Shown here: piece by piece, positions 18,534 to 26,195 of the stretch
Numbering within the stretch: the stretch's first letter is position 1
Layout: every line of letters begins with the position of its first letter
From: JBMYYR01 sp965243605
GTDB taxonomy: Bacteria > Bacteroidota > Bacteroidia > Flavobacteriales > CAJXXR01
Direction of reading: 5' to 3'
NCBI GenBank assembly: GCA_965243605.1
Contig: CBDEVQ010000112.1
Location: 1 to 64,000, forward strand
Length of the DNA: 64,000 bases
Made by a program: the position numbers and the translations under genes
Notes under the pieces: model-generated
Seen by the model: the letters and a program-made list of their open reading frames with translations, nothing else
Databases searched by the model: none
What the model was told of the DNA's origin: nothing

Positions 18534-18825
18534 AACCGTTTTTAAATAAGTTCTTTAACAACTCTAATATTATTAGAATAGAATTTAATGCAAAAATAAA
18601 AGCTTTCAATTAAATAACAGATGAATATAATCTATTTTTTTTAGATATTTTATTTACTGAATCTCTGTAAAACAATATCCTAGGGTAAATTATCTTCTAA
18701 TTATTTGTAGTTTTGCACTCTTAATACGATTTGATTTAAATAACTGATGTAGATACTGGATGTATTTACAAAAAAAATCATATCAATTATCATTCATGGA
18801 ATTGGTGCAATTATATTAAACAATT
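18534..18825. promoter_or_regulatory. divergent promoter region between two secreted-protein genes
   Basis: 292 bp, very AT-rich. It holds one TAnnTTTG match on each strand: TATTTTTG on the minus strand at 18591-18598 for the gene at 17997-18533, and TAGTTTTG on the plus strand at 18708-18715 for the gene at 18826. Neither has a TTG at the ideal distance. Nothing else is seen. Confidence 0.4.
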
Positions 18826-20811
18826 ATGGTATTCATCCTTAGGTTCAAAAAACATCTTAGCAATATGCTTCGCTTGTGTTTTTTCATCATTAGTATCCTT
18901 GGTACATCTAATGTAAATGCTCAAGTTAATCTAGAAAGCTTATCTGGAATAAGTAAGGATGGTATTTATTATTACGTAACAGGAGACGTCCTAATCACTC
19001 AATCTATAAACCCTATTCCTTTAGGAATTATCCGAATTTATAATGGAGGGCGATTACGATTTGGAAATAATGCGTCTATTAAACTGGGAGAAGTCAAACG
19101 TGATAGCGGTGGTCAAATTGTTTACGATAACGATTTAAAACCCGTTATTAAAAGTAGTGTTTACGTTCTTGAACAACATGATGCAGGGGCCTTTGGAGCC
19201 GATAATTACAACGGATCTTCTCAAGCTCGTTTTATGAATGGTTGTAATGTTGAATTAGAAGGTGTAACCTGGGTTATTGCAACAACATCTCGTAGCGATT
19301 TTGACATTAAACCTGGAGCTAGCGTACATTTTAGAAATTCGTTTGTTATTTCTAAAACATTTAGTTATTCACATTTTGCAAGTTCTAATATTACTATTGA
19401 TGGACTTGTTATGGACCATAGAAGTAATACTGCTGGTTTAGAGTTTGGATTAGGAAACATTCCTTCTTCGTTAACCAATTTAGATATTATTGACAACAAT
19501 ACAGGAAGTGGAAGTAGACATTTTGTTTTAGTAAATTTCCCAGGAAATAACACCTACGAAATAGACCGATTAAAGGCGAGAAATATTTGTCTTTATTCAA
19601 GCAGTTTATACACAACTATTTTAAACAATCCATTAGGAAATGTTATAAAAGGACAGTTTTATAATAATATTTTAGAGGTTAACAGAGATCTTTCTTTACA
19701 AACCATTGACGATGACAATAATCCACTTACAAATGTAGATGTTTATGTTAAGCGTAAAATTGGAGATGCGTTCACAAATTCTACGGCAGTAAATGCAAAT
19801 GGATCATATACCAAACGCCTTCTTCAATACAGACAAACCCACGGATCTTCAAGTGTATCGTATCAAAATGAATACGATGTTTATTTTGCTCACTATAACA
19901 AGTTATTTAAAGCTCAATCTTTCACTTTAGATTATGAGGAAGGGTTAAATGGAGAAAACGATTTAGGTAATATTAAGCTTTTAGATGACGATGGTATTTC
20001 GGAAAACAATATGACTACTGTTTCTTCTTATACTGGAATATCTATAAATCACGCCTCCAAAACAATTACCATTTCAGATTCAACTAGTTTATGTAATCTT
20101 TACGATTATATAAAGTACGACAAAGTATCGATAAACCAAGACCAACCCAACGTCACAACATTTTTAGCTTCTAAAAATGGAACAACCCTCAATCTATCCG
20201 ATTATTCGATAGAAGTTGTTGCTAATGGAGAACTTACTGTATGCGATTTATTTGAGAAAATTGAAACGACAGGGAATTCTACAATATCTGACATTAGCCA
20301 ATTACAAGTTGCATTACAAGACCAAACAAACACCTACAAACTGATAAGATTAAAAGGGTTAGAAAATGGTCATGTTATGGTGTATGATCACATTCAAGAT
20401 ACGCTTATTACTTCTTATGAAGAGCAAACCGGAGAATTTACATTTGTTACGAATGGAAATTACACCGAGATTAAACTTTTGATAGAAAAAGATCAATATA
20501 CAGATTGGGGACATGTATTAGATCTTTCTGTAAATGATGTCTTTAGTTACATTGTTTTCCATGCACCAAAAGATTTCTTATCGGCTACCGAAGAAAAGCA
20601 AGAAGAGATGATTTACATTCTTCAAAAGCTTTTACTTAAAACCCAAGCCATCCAAAGCGAATTAAATAATAACACGCTTCCTACCCCAACATTTACAATT
20701 AATAATTACAACACAGGTATTCAAGCCACTATAGAAAACCAAGTTGAAATGACTCGAATTCTTAAATTACTATTAAAACAGAATACTAGCATACGTAAAC
20801 AAGTTAATTAA
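18826..20811 (+). CDS. large secreted protein of unknown function, C-terminal coiled coil
   Basis: 661 residues. The ATG at 18826 is used; a second ATG at 18865 would give a shorter signal peptide (MLRLCFFIISILGTSNVNA, then QVNLE), so the true start is uncertain. Residues about 50-290 read as a beta-rich solenoid-like region (IRIYNGGRLRFGNNASIKLG, NITIDGLVMDHRSN, TNLDIIDNNTG). Residues about 300-330 (DDDNNPLTNVDVYVKRK) resemble an Ig-like or CarboxypepD_reg segment. Near 405-500 come two copies of a pattern 'SLCNLYDYIKYDKV' / 'TVCDLFEKIETTG', which recalls phage and surface structural proteins. The end (about 590-661) has heptad-rich helices suited to a coiled-coil trimer. No T9SS sorting domain. 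Divergent from the gene at 17997. Confidence 0.75.
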   Translation: MVFILRFKKHLSNMLRLCFFIISILGTSNVNAQVNLESLSGISKDGIYYYVTGDVLITQSINPIPLGIIRIYNGGRLRFGNNASIKLGEVKRDSGGQIVYDNDLKPVIKSSVYVLEQHDAGAFGADNYNGSSQARFMNGCNVELEGVTWVIATTSRSDFDIKPGASVHFRNSFVISKTFSYSHFASSNITIDGLVMDHRSNTAGLEFGLGNIPSSLTNLDIIDNNTGSGSRHFVLVNFPGNNTYEIDRLKARNICLYSSSLYTTILNNPLGNVIKGQFYNNILEVNRDLSLQTIDDDNNPLTNVDVYVKRKIGDAFTNSTAVNANGSYTKRLLQYRQTHGSSSVSYQNEYDVYFAHYNKLFKAQSFTLDYEEGLNGENDLGNIKLLDDDGISENNMTTVSSYTGISINHASKTITISDSTSLCNLYDYIKYDKVSINQDQPNVTTFLASKNGTTLNLSDYSIEVVANGELTVCDLFEKIETTGNSTISDISQLQVALQDQTNTYKLIRLKGLENGHVMVYDHIQDTLITSYEEQTGEFTFVTNGNYTEIKLLIEKDQYTDWGHVLDLSVNDVFSYIVFHAPKDFLSATEEKQEEMIYILQKLLLKTQAIQSELNNNTLPTPTFTINNYNTGIQATIENQVEMTRILKLLLKQNTSIRKQVN

Positions 20812-20964
20812 ATGATACATCTTCATATATTTAACGGTTTCCATAAAACATTTAAACCTATTAAATATCAGTATTATTTGTCTATTCATGTAAAGCTTTT
20901 ATAAATAATAGTGAAAAAATAGAAATATCGAAAAAATATGCTTTTCTATATGGAATCAAAAAAC

Positions 20965-20972
20965 TATTTTTG
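20965..20972 (+). promoter_or_regulatory. -7 box (TATTTTTG) of sucC
   Basis: Exact TAnnTTTG match 21 bp upstream of the sucC ATG. A TTG that might be taken as an in-frame start (20970) lies inside this box, so it cannot be in the transcript; this fixes the start at 20994 and predicts a leader of about 15 nt. Confidence 0.6.
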
Positions 20973-20993
20973 CTCGAGACAAAAAAATACGTC

Positions 20994-22184
20994 ATGAACT
21001 TACACGAATATCAAGGAAAAGAAATATTAGCAGGTTACGGTGTTGGAATCCAACGCGGAATTGTTGCTACTACTCCAGAAGAAGCTGTTGAAGCTGCTAA
21101 AAAATTAACTGAAGAAACTGGTACAGGATGGCACGTTGTAAAAGCGCAAGTACACGCTGGTGGTCGTGGAAAAGGTGGTGGTGTTAAACTTGCCAAAAAT
21201 CTTGATGAAGTTAAATCTATAGCTAATGACATTATTGGAATGCAATTAGTTACTCCTCAAACTTCTGCCGAAGGTAAAAAAGTACACCAAGTACTAATTG
21301 CTGAGGATGTATATTACCCAGGTGAAACTGAAACTTCAGAAATTTACATGTCGGTTTTATTAAACCGTGCTTCTGGTAGAAATATGATTATGTATTCTAC
21401 AGAAGGTGGAATGGATATTGAAGAGGTTGCTGATAAAACGCCACACTTAATCTTCACAGAAGAAATCGACCCAAAAGTTGGTTTACAAGGATTCCAAGCT
21501 CGTAAAGTTGCTTTTAACCTTGGGTTAGAAGGAATGGCATACAAAAACATGGTAAAGTTTGTTTACAGCCTTTATAATGCATTTGTTGGTTCTGACTCTT
21601 CTATGTTTGAAATTAACCCTGTGTTAAAAACATCAGATAATAAAGTTATTGCTGTTGATGCTAAAGTAACGATTGATGATAACGCATTATACCGTCATAA
21701 AGATATCGCTGAATTACGTGATACACGTGAGGAAGATGCAACGGAGGTTGAAGCTGGTGATTACGGATTAAACTTCGTAAAACTTGACGGAAACGTTGGA
21801 TGTATGGTAAATGGTGCAGGATTAGCAATGGCTACTATGGATATTATTAAGATGTCTGGAGGTAACCCAGCTAACTTCTTAGATGTTGGAGGTACTGCAG
21901 ATGCTGCTCGTGTTGAACAAGCATTCCGTATTATTTTAAGAGACCAAAATGTAAAAGCTATTTTAGTTAACATTTTTGGAGGTATTGTACGTTGTGACCG
22001 TGTTGCTAATGGTATTGTTGAAGCATGTAAAAACATGACTGATATTAATGTACCAATTATTGTACGTTTACAAGGAACAAACGCTGAAGAAGCTAAAACA
22101 ATTATTGACGAAAGTGGTTTAGAGGTACACTCTGCTATCGCTTTACAAGATGCTGCTGATTTAGTTAAGAAATTAGTATCTTAA
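20994..22184 (+). CDS. sucC: succinate--CoA ligase, ADP-forming, beta subunit SucC
   Basis: Citric acid cycle enzyme subunit (succinyl-CoA + ADP + Pi to succinate + CoA + ATP), cytoplasmic, partner of SucD. 396 residues from ATG 20994, normal length. N-terminal ATP-grasp domain starting MNLHEYQGKEILAGYGV; KAQVHAGGRGKGGGVK near 46-61; ligase domain with NGAGLAMATMDII near 264-276, FLDVGGTAD near 286-294 and NIFGGIVRCD near 320-329. sucD is not adjacent, as is common in Flavobacteriaceae. An IS3-family element begins 9 bp after the stop codon and separates the gene from its probable native terminator at 23596-23630. Confidence 0.97.
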   Translation: MNLHEYQGKEILAGYGVGIQRGIVATTPEEAVEAAKKLTEETGTGWHVVKAQVHAGGRGKGGGVKLAKNLDEVKSIANDIIGMQLVTPQTSAEGKKVHQVLIAEDVYYPGETETSEIYMSVLLNRASGRNMIMYSTEGGMDIEEVADKTPHLIFTEEIDPKVGLQGFQARKVAFNLGLEGMAYKNMVKFVYSLYNAFVGSDSSMFEINPVLKTSDNKVIAVDAKVTIDDNALYRHKDIAELRDTREEDATEVEAGDYGLNFVKLDGNVGCMVNGAGLAMATMDIIKMSGGNPANFLDVGGTADAARVEQAFRIILRDQNVKAILVNIFGGIVRCDRVANGIVEACKNMTDINVPIIVRLQGTNAEEAKTIIDESGLEVHSAIALQDAADLVKKLVS

Positions 22185-22193
22185 TCTAATTAT

Positions 22194-22218
22194 TGTCTCG
22201 TCCTAAATAACCGTTACA
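22194..22218. repeat. left terminal inverted repeat of the IS
   Basis: Begins TGTCTCGTCC and ends CGTTACA; pairs with 23559-23583 at 20 of 25 positions. It starts 9 bp after the last base of the sucC stop codon. Confidence 0.85.
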
Positions 22219-22244
22219 GGTTTTAAGCGAATATACTTAATTTA

Positions 22245-23162
22245 TTAAACAGTGTTGATAATATTATCAACACTGTTTTTGTTTTTATAAGTTCTGATTT
22301 TAATTTCTCTTTGACGATGCATCTGTTTTGGAGTGAGCATGTAACAGGAGTAATGAGGTCTAATATCATTATATATTCTTACGCTGTCTTTGACTAATCG
22401 TTTCATAATACTGATGGGTATTTTCCGGTCATAGCCCAAAAACTCTTGCTTTATAATTCCATTTATTCTTTCAGCAACAGCGTTAGCATATGGATCGTAG
22501 GATTCTGTCATGCTGCATTTTACATTCCTTTTCCCTAATAGTTTCTGGTAATCATCGCTGCAATATTGAAGCCCTCGATCCGAGTGATGAATAAGCTCTT
22601 CCTTTTTATACAGTCTAGATTTAACGGCCATGGATAAGGCTCTTAAAGAGCTTGCTGTACAGAGACTGTTAGACACGTCATAGCCAACGATTTTTTTTGA
22701 ATAAGCATCGGTAATCAGAGCTAGATACATTGGATTTTCGTGATTCCCAATATAGGTTATATCAGACACCCAAACTTGTTCTGGATGAACTATAGAAAGT
22801 TGAGCCACAATATTCTTGTGCTTACGAAAACGATGATGTGAATCGGTTGTGATATGGTAAGATCGTTTTGGAATGATCTGCATATGATTTGCTTTTAAAA
22901 TTGAAAATAACTTGTCCCTTCCTACTTCCAGTTCCCTCAAACTATCTTGAAGAATATAATAGAGTTTACGTGTTCCGATACGCGGCATTTGTACACGAAC
23001 AGCCTTCACTAGATCAACGACCTGTTGGGCTATTTGCTTTCGGTTGTACATTGATTGAAGGGAGCGATAATAAACCTGTCTACTTACCCCGAGTAATCTA
23101 CAGGTAGCGGTTATGCTTTCTTGATGTTCTTCTTTGAAGTCGTCGATTGCTCGGGTGAGGAG
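22245..23162 (-). CDS. IS3-family transposase OrfB, made by -1 frameshift from orfA
   Basis: DDE transposase catalytic part. The interval given is the open orfB frame from the slippery site down to the stop; the first ATG is at 23051, but residues encoded before it (HQESITATCRLLGVSRQVYY) are typical OrfB sequence, so the protein is most likely made as an OrfAB fusion. Catalytic residues: Asp in VSDITYIG, Asp in HHSDRGLQYC, and Glu in NAVAERINGIIKQE, with 35 residues between the last two (DD(35)E). The last residues (VDNIINTV) are encoded inside an inverted repeat that also forms a terminator on the plus strand. Confidence 0.92.
   Translation of the reverse strand, partial: LLTRAIDDFKEEHQESITATCRLLGVSRQVYYRSLQSMYNRKQIAQQVVDLVKAVRVQMPRIGTRKLYYILQDSLRELEVGRDKLFSILKANHMQIIPKRSYHITTDSHHRFRKHKNIVAQLSIVHPEQVWVSDITYIGNHENPMYLALITDAYSKKIVGYDVSNSLCTASSLRALSMAVKSRLYKKEELIHHSDRGLQYCSDDYQKLLGKRNVKCSMTESYDPYANAVAERINGIIKQEFLGYDRKIPISIMKRLVKDSVRIYNDIRPHYSCYMLTPKQMHRQREIKIRTYKNKNSVDNIINTV
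22247..22289 (+). terminator. IS-borne terminator at the orfB end
   Basis: Perfect 14-bp stem AAACAGTGTTGATA / TATCAACACTGTTT with an ATAT loop, followed on the plus strand by TTTTTGTTTTT. It overlaps the orfB stop codon. The T-run orientation means it stops transcription entering from sucC, not transcription of the transposase. Confidence 0.75.
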
Positions 23163-23545
23163 TTTTTTCGGATAGGTATATTATACTCTTTCTCTGCCAT
23201 ATCAATGATCATATCAAAAATGATCGCTTTCTTATCTGCTTGTTCAACCTGTTTCTCAAGGTGAGCTTTCTGCTTCTCAAGTAATCGAACCTTTTGCTCT
23301 AACTCCAATAATTTCTGAGCTGGTGTTTTTGGCATATTTGAAGGTGTTTGGTTTTCCCAATCAAAGTTACCATATTTTCTGAGCCAATTTACTACTGTCG
23401 ATCGTGATTGGATACCATATTTCCTAACAGCACCTGTCGTTGAAAGTTCTCCACGTTCAATTTCATTGATCACTTGAAGTTTAAAGGATAACGAGTAATC
23501 CTTTTGGCTACGCTTAACGTAATCCGTTTTTCCATCTTTATTCAT
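23111..23545 (-). CDS. IS3-family transposase OrfA
   Basis: 144 residues from ATG 23545. An in-frame ATG at 23584 is excluded because its first base lies outside the IS end (23583) and the segment lies in the terminal repeat. N-terminal helix-turn-helix (SLSFKLQVINEIERGELST, then GIQSRSTVVNWLRKYG), followed by a leucine-zipper-like helix (KLLELEQKVRLLEKQKAHLE) for multimerisation. It binds the IS ends and supplies the N-terminal part of the OrfAB fusion. Near its end the sequence A AAA AAC (23162-23168) allows the -1 shift into orfB. Confidence 0.92.
   Translation of the reverse strand: MNKDGKTDYVKRSQKDYSLSFKLQVINEIERGELSTTGAVRKYGIQSRSTVVNWLRKYGNFDWENQTPSNMPKTPAQKLLELEQKVRLLEKQKAHLEKQVEQADKKAIIFDMIIDMAEKEYNIPIRKNSSPEQSTTSKKNIKKA
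23162..23168 (-). promoter_or_regulatory. programmed -1 frameshift site A AAA AAC
   Basis: In the orfA reading frame the bases read CGA AAA AAC, i.e. the classical slippery heptamer. Shifting back by one base gives CTC CTC ACC and so on, which is exactly in frame with orfB; the new frame is open through the orfB ATG 111 bp downstream. Confidence 0.85.
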
Positions 23546-23558
23546 TACAGTTTTTTTT

Positions 23559-23583
23559 TGTAACGATATTTCAGGACGGGACA
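23559..23583. repeat. right terminal inverted repeat of the IS
   Basis: Reverse complement begins TGTCCCGTCC and ends CGTTACA, pairing with the left end at 20 of 25 positions. Followed by the TAT target duplication. Confidence 0.85.
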
Positions 23584-23595
23584 TATTATAGATAT

Positions 23596-23630
23596 AAAAG
23601 GTTGGTACATTTATGTATCAACCTTTTTTT
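23596..23630 (+). terminator. probable original sucC terminator, now beyond the IS
   Basis: Stem AAAAGGTTGGTACA / TGTATCAACCTTTT (one G-T pair), loop TTTA, followed by a run of T on the plus strand. No plus-strand gene ends here except sucC once the IS is removed; without the IS it would lie about 20 bp after the sucC stop codon. Confidence 0.7.
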
Positions 23631-23647
23631 TGCTCTATACTTTTATA

Positions 23648-23679
23648 TTGTATGTACCTAAATTAAAGACATAATTTTG
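23648..23679 (+). promoter_or_regulatory. promoter of the small lipoprotein gene (TTG-N21-TAATTTTG)
   Basis: TTG at 23648-23650 and TAATTTTG at 23672-23679, separated by 21 bp, fit the Bacteroidota -33/-7 arrangement. The leader would be about 70 nt. Confidence 0.6.
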
Positions 23680-23757
23680 AACTTATATATTATTTGTATT
23701 ATATTCGCACCTATTGAAACATTGAACTCAATTAAATAATACCTAAACACACCTAAC

Positions 23758-24030
23758 ATGAAAAAATTTTTCGCACTTACAGCATTAGCATTAGCATCTT
23801 CAGTAGCATTAACATCTTGTAGTAAAGATGACGATTCATCAGATTCAAATAACGACGATTGTATAACTTGTTCGATATCTCAAGCAGGGGTTACTCTTTC
23901 TTCTGAAGTTTGCGATAACGGAGATGGAACGATTACATTTACAGTAAATGGTACTGCTCCTCAAACAATAACTGCAGACTATGATACTTATGTAGCAGCT
24001 GCAGAAGCTGGAGGGTACTCTTGTAACTAA
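23758..24030 (+). CDS. small lipoprotein of unknown function
   Basis: 90 residues. Type II signal peptide with lipobox LTSC (Cys21), an acidic Ser/Asp linker (SKDDDSSDSNNDD) and a compact 55-residue domain with three Cys (CITC..., EVC) and a terminal YSCN. It probably sits on the outer membrane, facing the periplasm or outside. The even spacing of Cys could allow two disulfides if Cys90 is counted. The gene has its own promoter and a strong terminator, so it is a monocistronic unit. The family is not recognised. Confidence 0.8.
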   Translation: MKKFFALTALALASSVALTSCSKDDDSSDSNNDDCITCSISQAGVTLSSEVCDNGDGTITFTVNGTAPQTITADYDTYVAAAEAGGYSCN

Positions 24031-24093
24031 TACCTTGTCATCTTAAAGAAGACAACAACATAACCAAAAACAAAGAGTTCTGATATTCAATAT

Positions 24094-24127
24094 AAAAAAA
24101 GCACCTTCATTAATGAAGGTGCTTTTT
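24094..24127 (+). terminator. terminator of the small lipoprotein gene
   Basis: Perfect palindrome GCACCTTCAT / ATGAAGGTGC with flanking A7 and T6 runs; the stem extends into the A/T flanks. Confidence 0.85.
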
Positions 24128-24146
24128 TATTTAAAACATTTAAATA

Positions 24147-24190
24147 AAAACATAAGCCCAATAATTGTTTAATTATTGGGCTTATGTTTT
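24147..24190 (-). terminator. terminator of purF
   Basis: Perfect 20-bp stem (AAAACATAAGCCCAATAATT and its complement) with a 4-base loop, 23 bp after the purF stop codon; on the minus strand the stem ends in TTTT. Confidence 0.8.
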
Positions 24191-24213
24191 ATATATGTTT
24201 AAACCTCTTTCGT

Positions 24214-26115
24214 TTAATATGCTCTTTCGTTTTTACCTTCGTAATAATTCATTAAAGCACGGTTTACAACACGCTTTCCTCCTGGTGTAGGGTAATTTCC
24301 TGTAAAGTACCAATCTCCTGCGTCATTCGGACAAGCTTCATGAAGTTGCTCTACAGATTGAAAGATAATTTCAACATCAGACTTCATTCCATTAGGTTTT
24401 AATAGTTCTGTTACCTTATTTGAAATTTCTTCCTCTGAGAATGGAGAATAAATATCTTTTACATAATTTACAATCTCAGCATCGTCAAGGTTGGCTTGTT
24501 TTTTACACTTTTCATAAACTTCGTCTATAATATGTGCCATTCCTCGCTCTTTAAGAAGGGCTATTGCCGCTCTAAATGCAATAAAATCACCGAGTTTAGC
24601 CATGTCTATACCATAACAGTCTGGGTAACGAATTTGCGGTGCAGAAGATACAATAACGATTTTCTTAGCTTGCAGACGATCTAAAATTCTAAGGACCGAA
24701 CGTTTTAAGGTTGTCCCACGAACAATACTGTCATCAATAATAACTAAATTATCTGTAGGCTTAACTTCTCCGTAAGTAATATCATAAACTTGCCCAACTA
24801 AATTATCTCTACTACTATCGCTTGTAATAAAGGTTCTTAACTTAGCATCTTTTATAGCAATTTTCTCAATACGAGTTGTGGTTTGAATAATGTTCTTTAT
24901 TTGGTCTTCTGTAGCAGAATTCCCTAAAGCCATTAATTCTTTTAGCTGTTTACTCTTAAGCGTAGATTCAACTTCTTTTACCATTCCGTAAAAACAAGTT
25001 TCAGCTGTGTTTGGTATAAATGAAAATACAGTATTGCGTATATCATCATTTACACTTTTTAAGATTTTAGGCACAACCAATTGTCCTAAGGCCTTACGTT
25101 CTTTGTAAATATCAGCATCATTTCCTCTTGAGAAGTAAATACGTTCAAAAGAACATGATTTTTTTTCTGCTTTAGGTGTAATTTGAACTGACTTTATTTC
25201 ACCATTTCTTTTTACAATAATGGCTTGACCAGGCTCTACTTGTTTAATTTGAGAAGCATCAATATTAAACGCTGTTTGAATAACTGGACGTTCAGAAGCA
25301 ACAACAAAAATTTCATCATCCTGATAATAAAATGCAGGACGTATTCCATTAGAATCTCTCAACACAAATGAATCTCCATGTCCAAACATTCCAGAAATCA
25401 CATAACCTCCATCCCACTTTTTAGCAGAATTCACTAGGATATCTTCAATATCTAAATGACGTTCTATGTTTTTAGAAATATCCTTTTTAGACATTCCCTC
25501 GTCCTTATAATCTTGGTATAGTTCATTTACCTTTTCGTCAAGGAAATGTCCTATTTTTTCAAGAATAGTAATTGTATCCGCTTTTTCTTTAGGGTGTTGC
25601 CCAAGATCTACTAACTGTTGAAAAAGAACATCTACATTAGTCATATTGAAGTTACCCGCCAATACTAAGTTTCTACTCTTCCAGTTATTTTGTCTTAAAA
25701 ATGGATGACATTGTTCTATACTATTTCCGCCATACGTTCCATAACGCAAATGAGCTAAAAATAATTCTCCAGTAAATGGTGCATTTAACTTCAACCATTC
25801 TGGATCCATCATTTTTTCATCACCATATTTTTCTCTAAGTATATCAAATCTATCCTCAATAGAGGTCATAATTTCACTTACAGAACTATTTCCAACAGCA
25901 CGCTTACGACTAATGTAGCGGTAACCAGGTGGTAAATCGAATTTAATGTTAGCTATTCCAGCTCCATCTTGTCCACGATTAACTTGCTTTTGCATAAGCA
26001 TAGACATTTTCTGGAGCGCCCAAAACGGATCATTATACTTTTCAATATAGTAATCTAAGGGCTTTAATAAGCGAAGCATCGCTATACCGCATTCATGATG
26101 CAAAGACTCAGTCAT
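24214..26115 (-). CDS. purF: amidophosphoribosyltransferase, long form
   Basis: Glutamine PRPP amidotransferase: first step of purine synthesis, PRPP + Gln to phosphoribosylamine. 633 residues against about 470-505 in the classical enzyme. The glutamine amidotransferase domain has its nucleophile at Cys9 (HECGIAMLRL), so an eight-residue propeptide would be removed; HLRYGTYGG near 121-129 and GNFNMTN near 154-160 follow. The phosphoribosyltransferase domain has the PRPP motif VIIDDSIVRGTT at roughly 460-471. Extra segments lie in the first domain (about 190-225) and the C-terminus. Flavobacteriaceae often carry both a classical PurF and this long form, so the role in de novo synthesis is likely but may not be exclusive. 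A -7 box lies 24 bp upstream. Confidence 0.88.
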   Translation of the reverse strand: MTESLHHECGIAMLRLLKPLDYYIEKYNDPFWALQKMSMLMQKQVNRGQDGAGIANIKFDLPPGYRYISRKRAVGNSSVSEIMTSIEDRFDILREKYGDEKMMDPEWLKLNAPFTGELFLAHLRYGTYGGNSIEQCHPFLRQNNWKSRNLVLAGNFNMTNVDVLFQQLVDLGQHPKEKADTITILEKIGHFLDEKVNELYQDYKDEGMSKKDISKNIERHLDIEDILVNSAKKWDGGYVISGMFGHGDSFVLRDSNGIRPAFYYQDDEIFVVASERPVIQTAFNIDASQIKQVEPGQAIIVKRNGEIKSVQITPKAEKKSCSFERIYFSRGNDADIYKERKALGQLVVPKILKSVNDDIRNTVFSFIPNTAETCFYGMVKEVESTLKSKQLKELMALGNSATEDQIKNIIQTTTRIEKIAIKDAKLRTFITSDSSRDNLVGQVYDITYGEVKPTDNLVIIDDSIVRGTTLKRSVLRILDRLQAKKIVIVSSAPQIRYPDCYGIDMAKLGDFIAFRAAIALLKERGMAHIIDEVYEKCKKQANLDDAEIVNYVKDIYSPFSEEEISNKVTELLKPNGMKSDVEIIFQSVEQLHEACPNDAGDWYFTGNYPTPGGKRVVNRALMNYYEGKNERAY

Positions 26116-26138
26116 CTTCTATTTACTTTAGGTTTGCA

Positions 26139-26146
26139 CAAATTTA
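26139..26146 (-). promoter_or_regulatory. -7 box (TAAATTTG) of purF
   Basis: Exact TAnnTTTG match on the minus strand, 24 bp before the purF ATG, the same distance as for sucC and dapD. No clear -33 TTG at 17-23 bp. Confidence 0.5.
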
Positions 26147-26195
26147 AAATTAATTATTCAGATTCCTTGTGTGTTATACCACTCAAATTTCATCC

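Larger units (their letters stand above)
22194..23583 (-). mobile_element. complete IS3-family (IS150-like) insertion sequence
   Basis: 1390 bp. The ends are inverted repeats: left end TGTCTCGTCCT..., right end (reverse complement) TGTCCCGTCCT..., 20 of the first 25 bases identical and both closing the repeat with CGTTACA. The flanks carry a 3-bp direct repeat TAT (22191-22193 and 23584-23586), as expected for this family. Inside are orfA and orfB on the minus strand with an A AAA AAC frameshift site, and an intact DD(35)E triad, so the element looks functional. A single copy is seen in the window. Confidence 0.93.

Noticed and set aside
20970..20993. TTG start codon for sucC eight codons upstream of the ATG
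   Set aside because: It lies inside the TATTTTTG -7 box and the family N-terminus starts MNLHEYQ.
23545..23584. orfA start at 23584
   Set aside because: The ATG would need a base outside the IS end; the segment up to the next ATG is terminal repeat and spacer.
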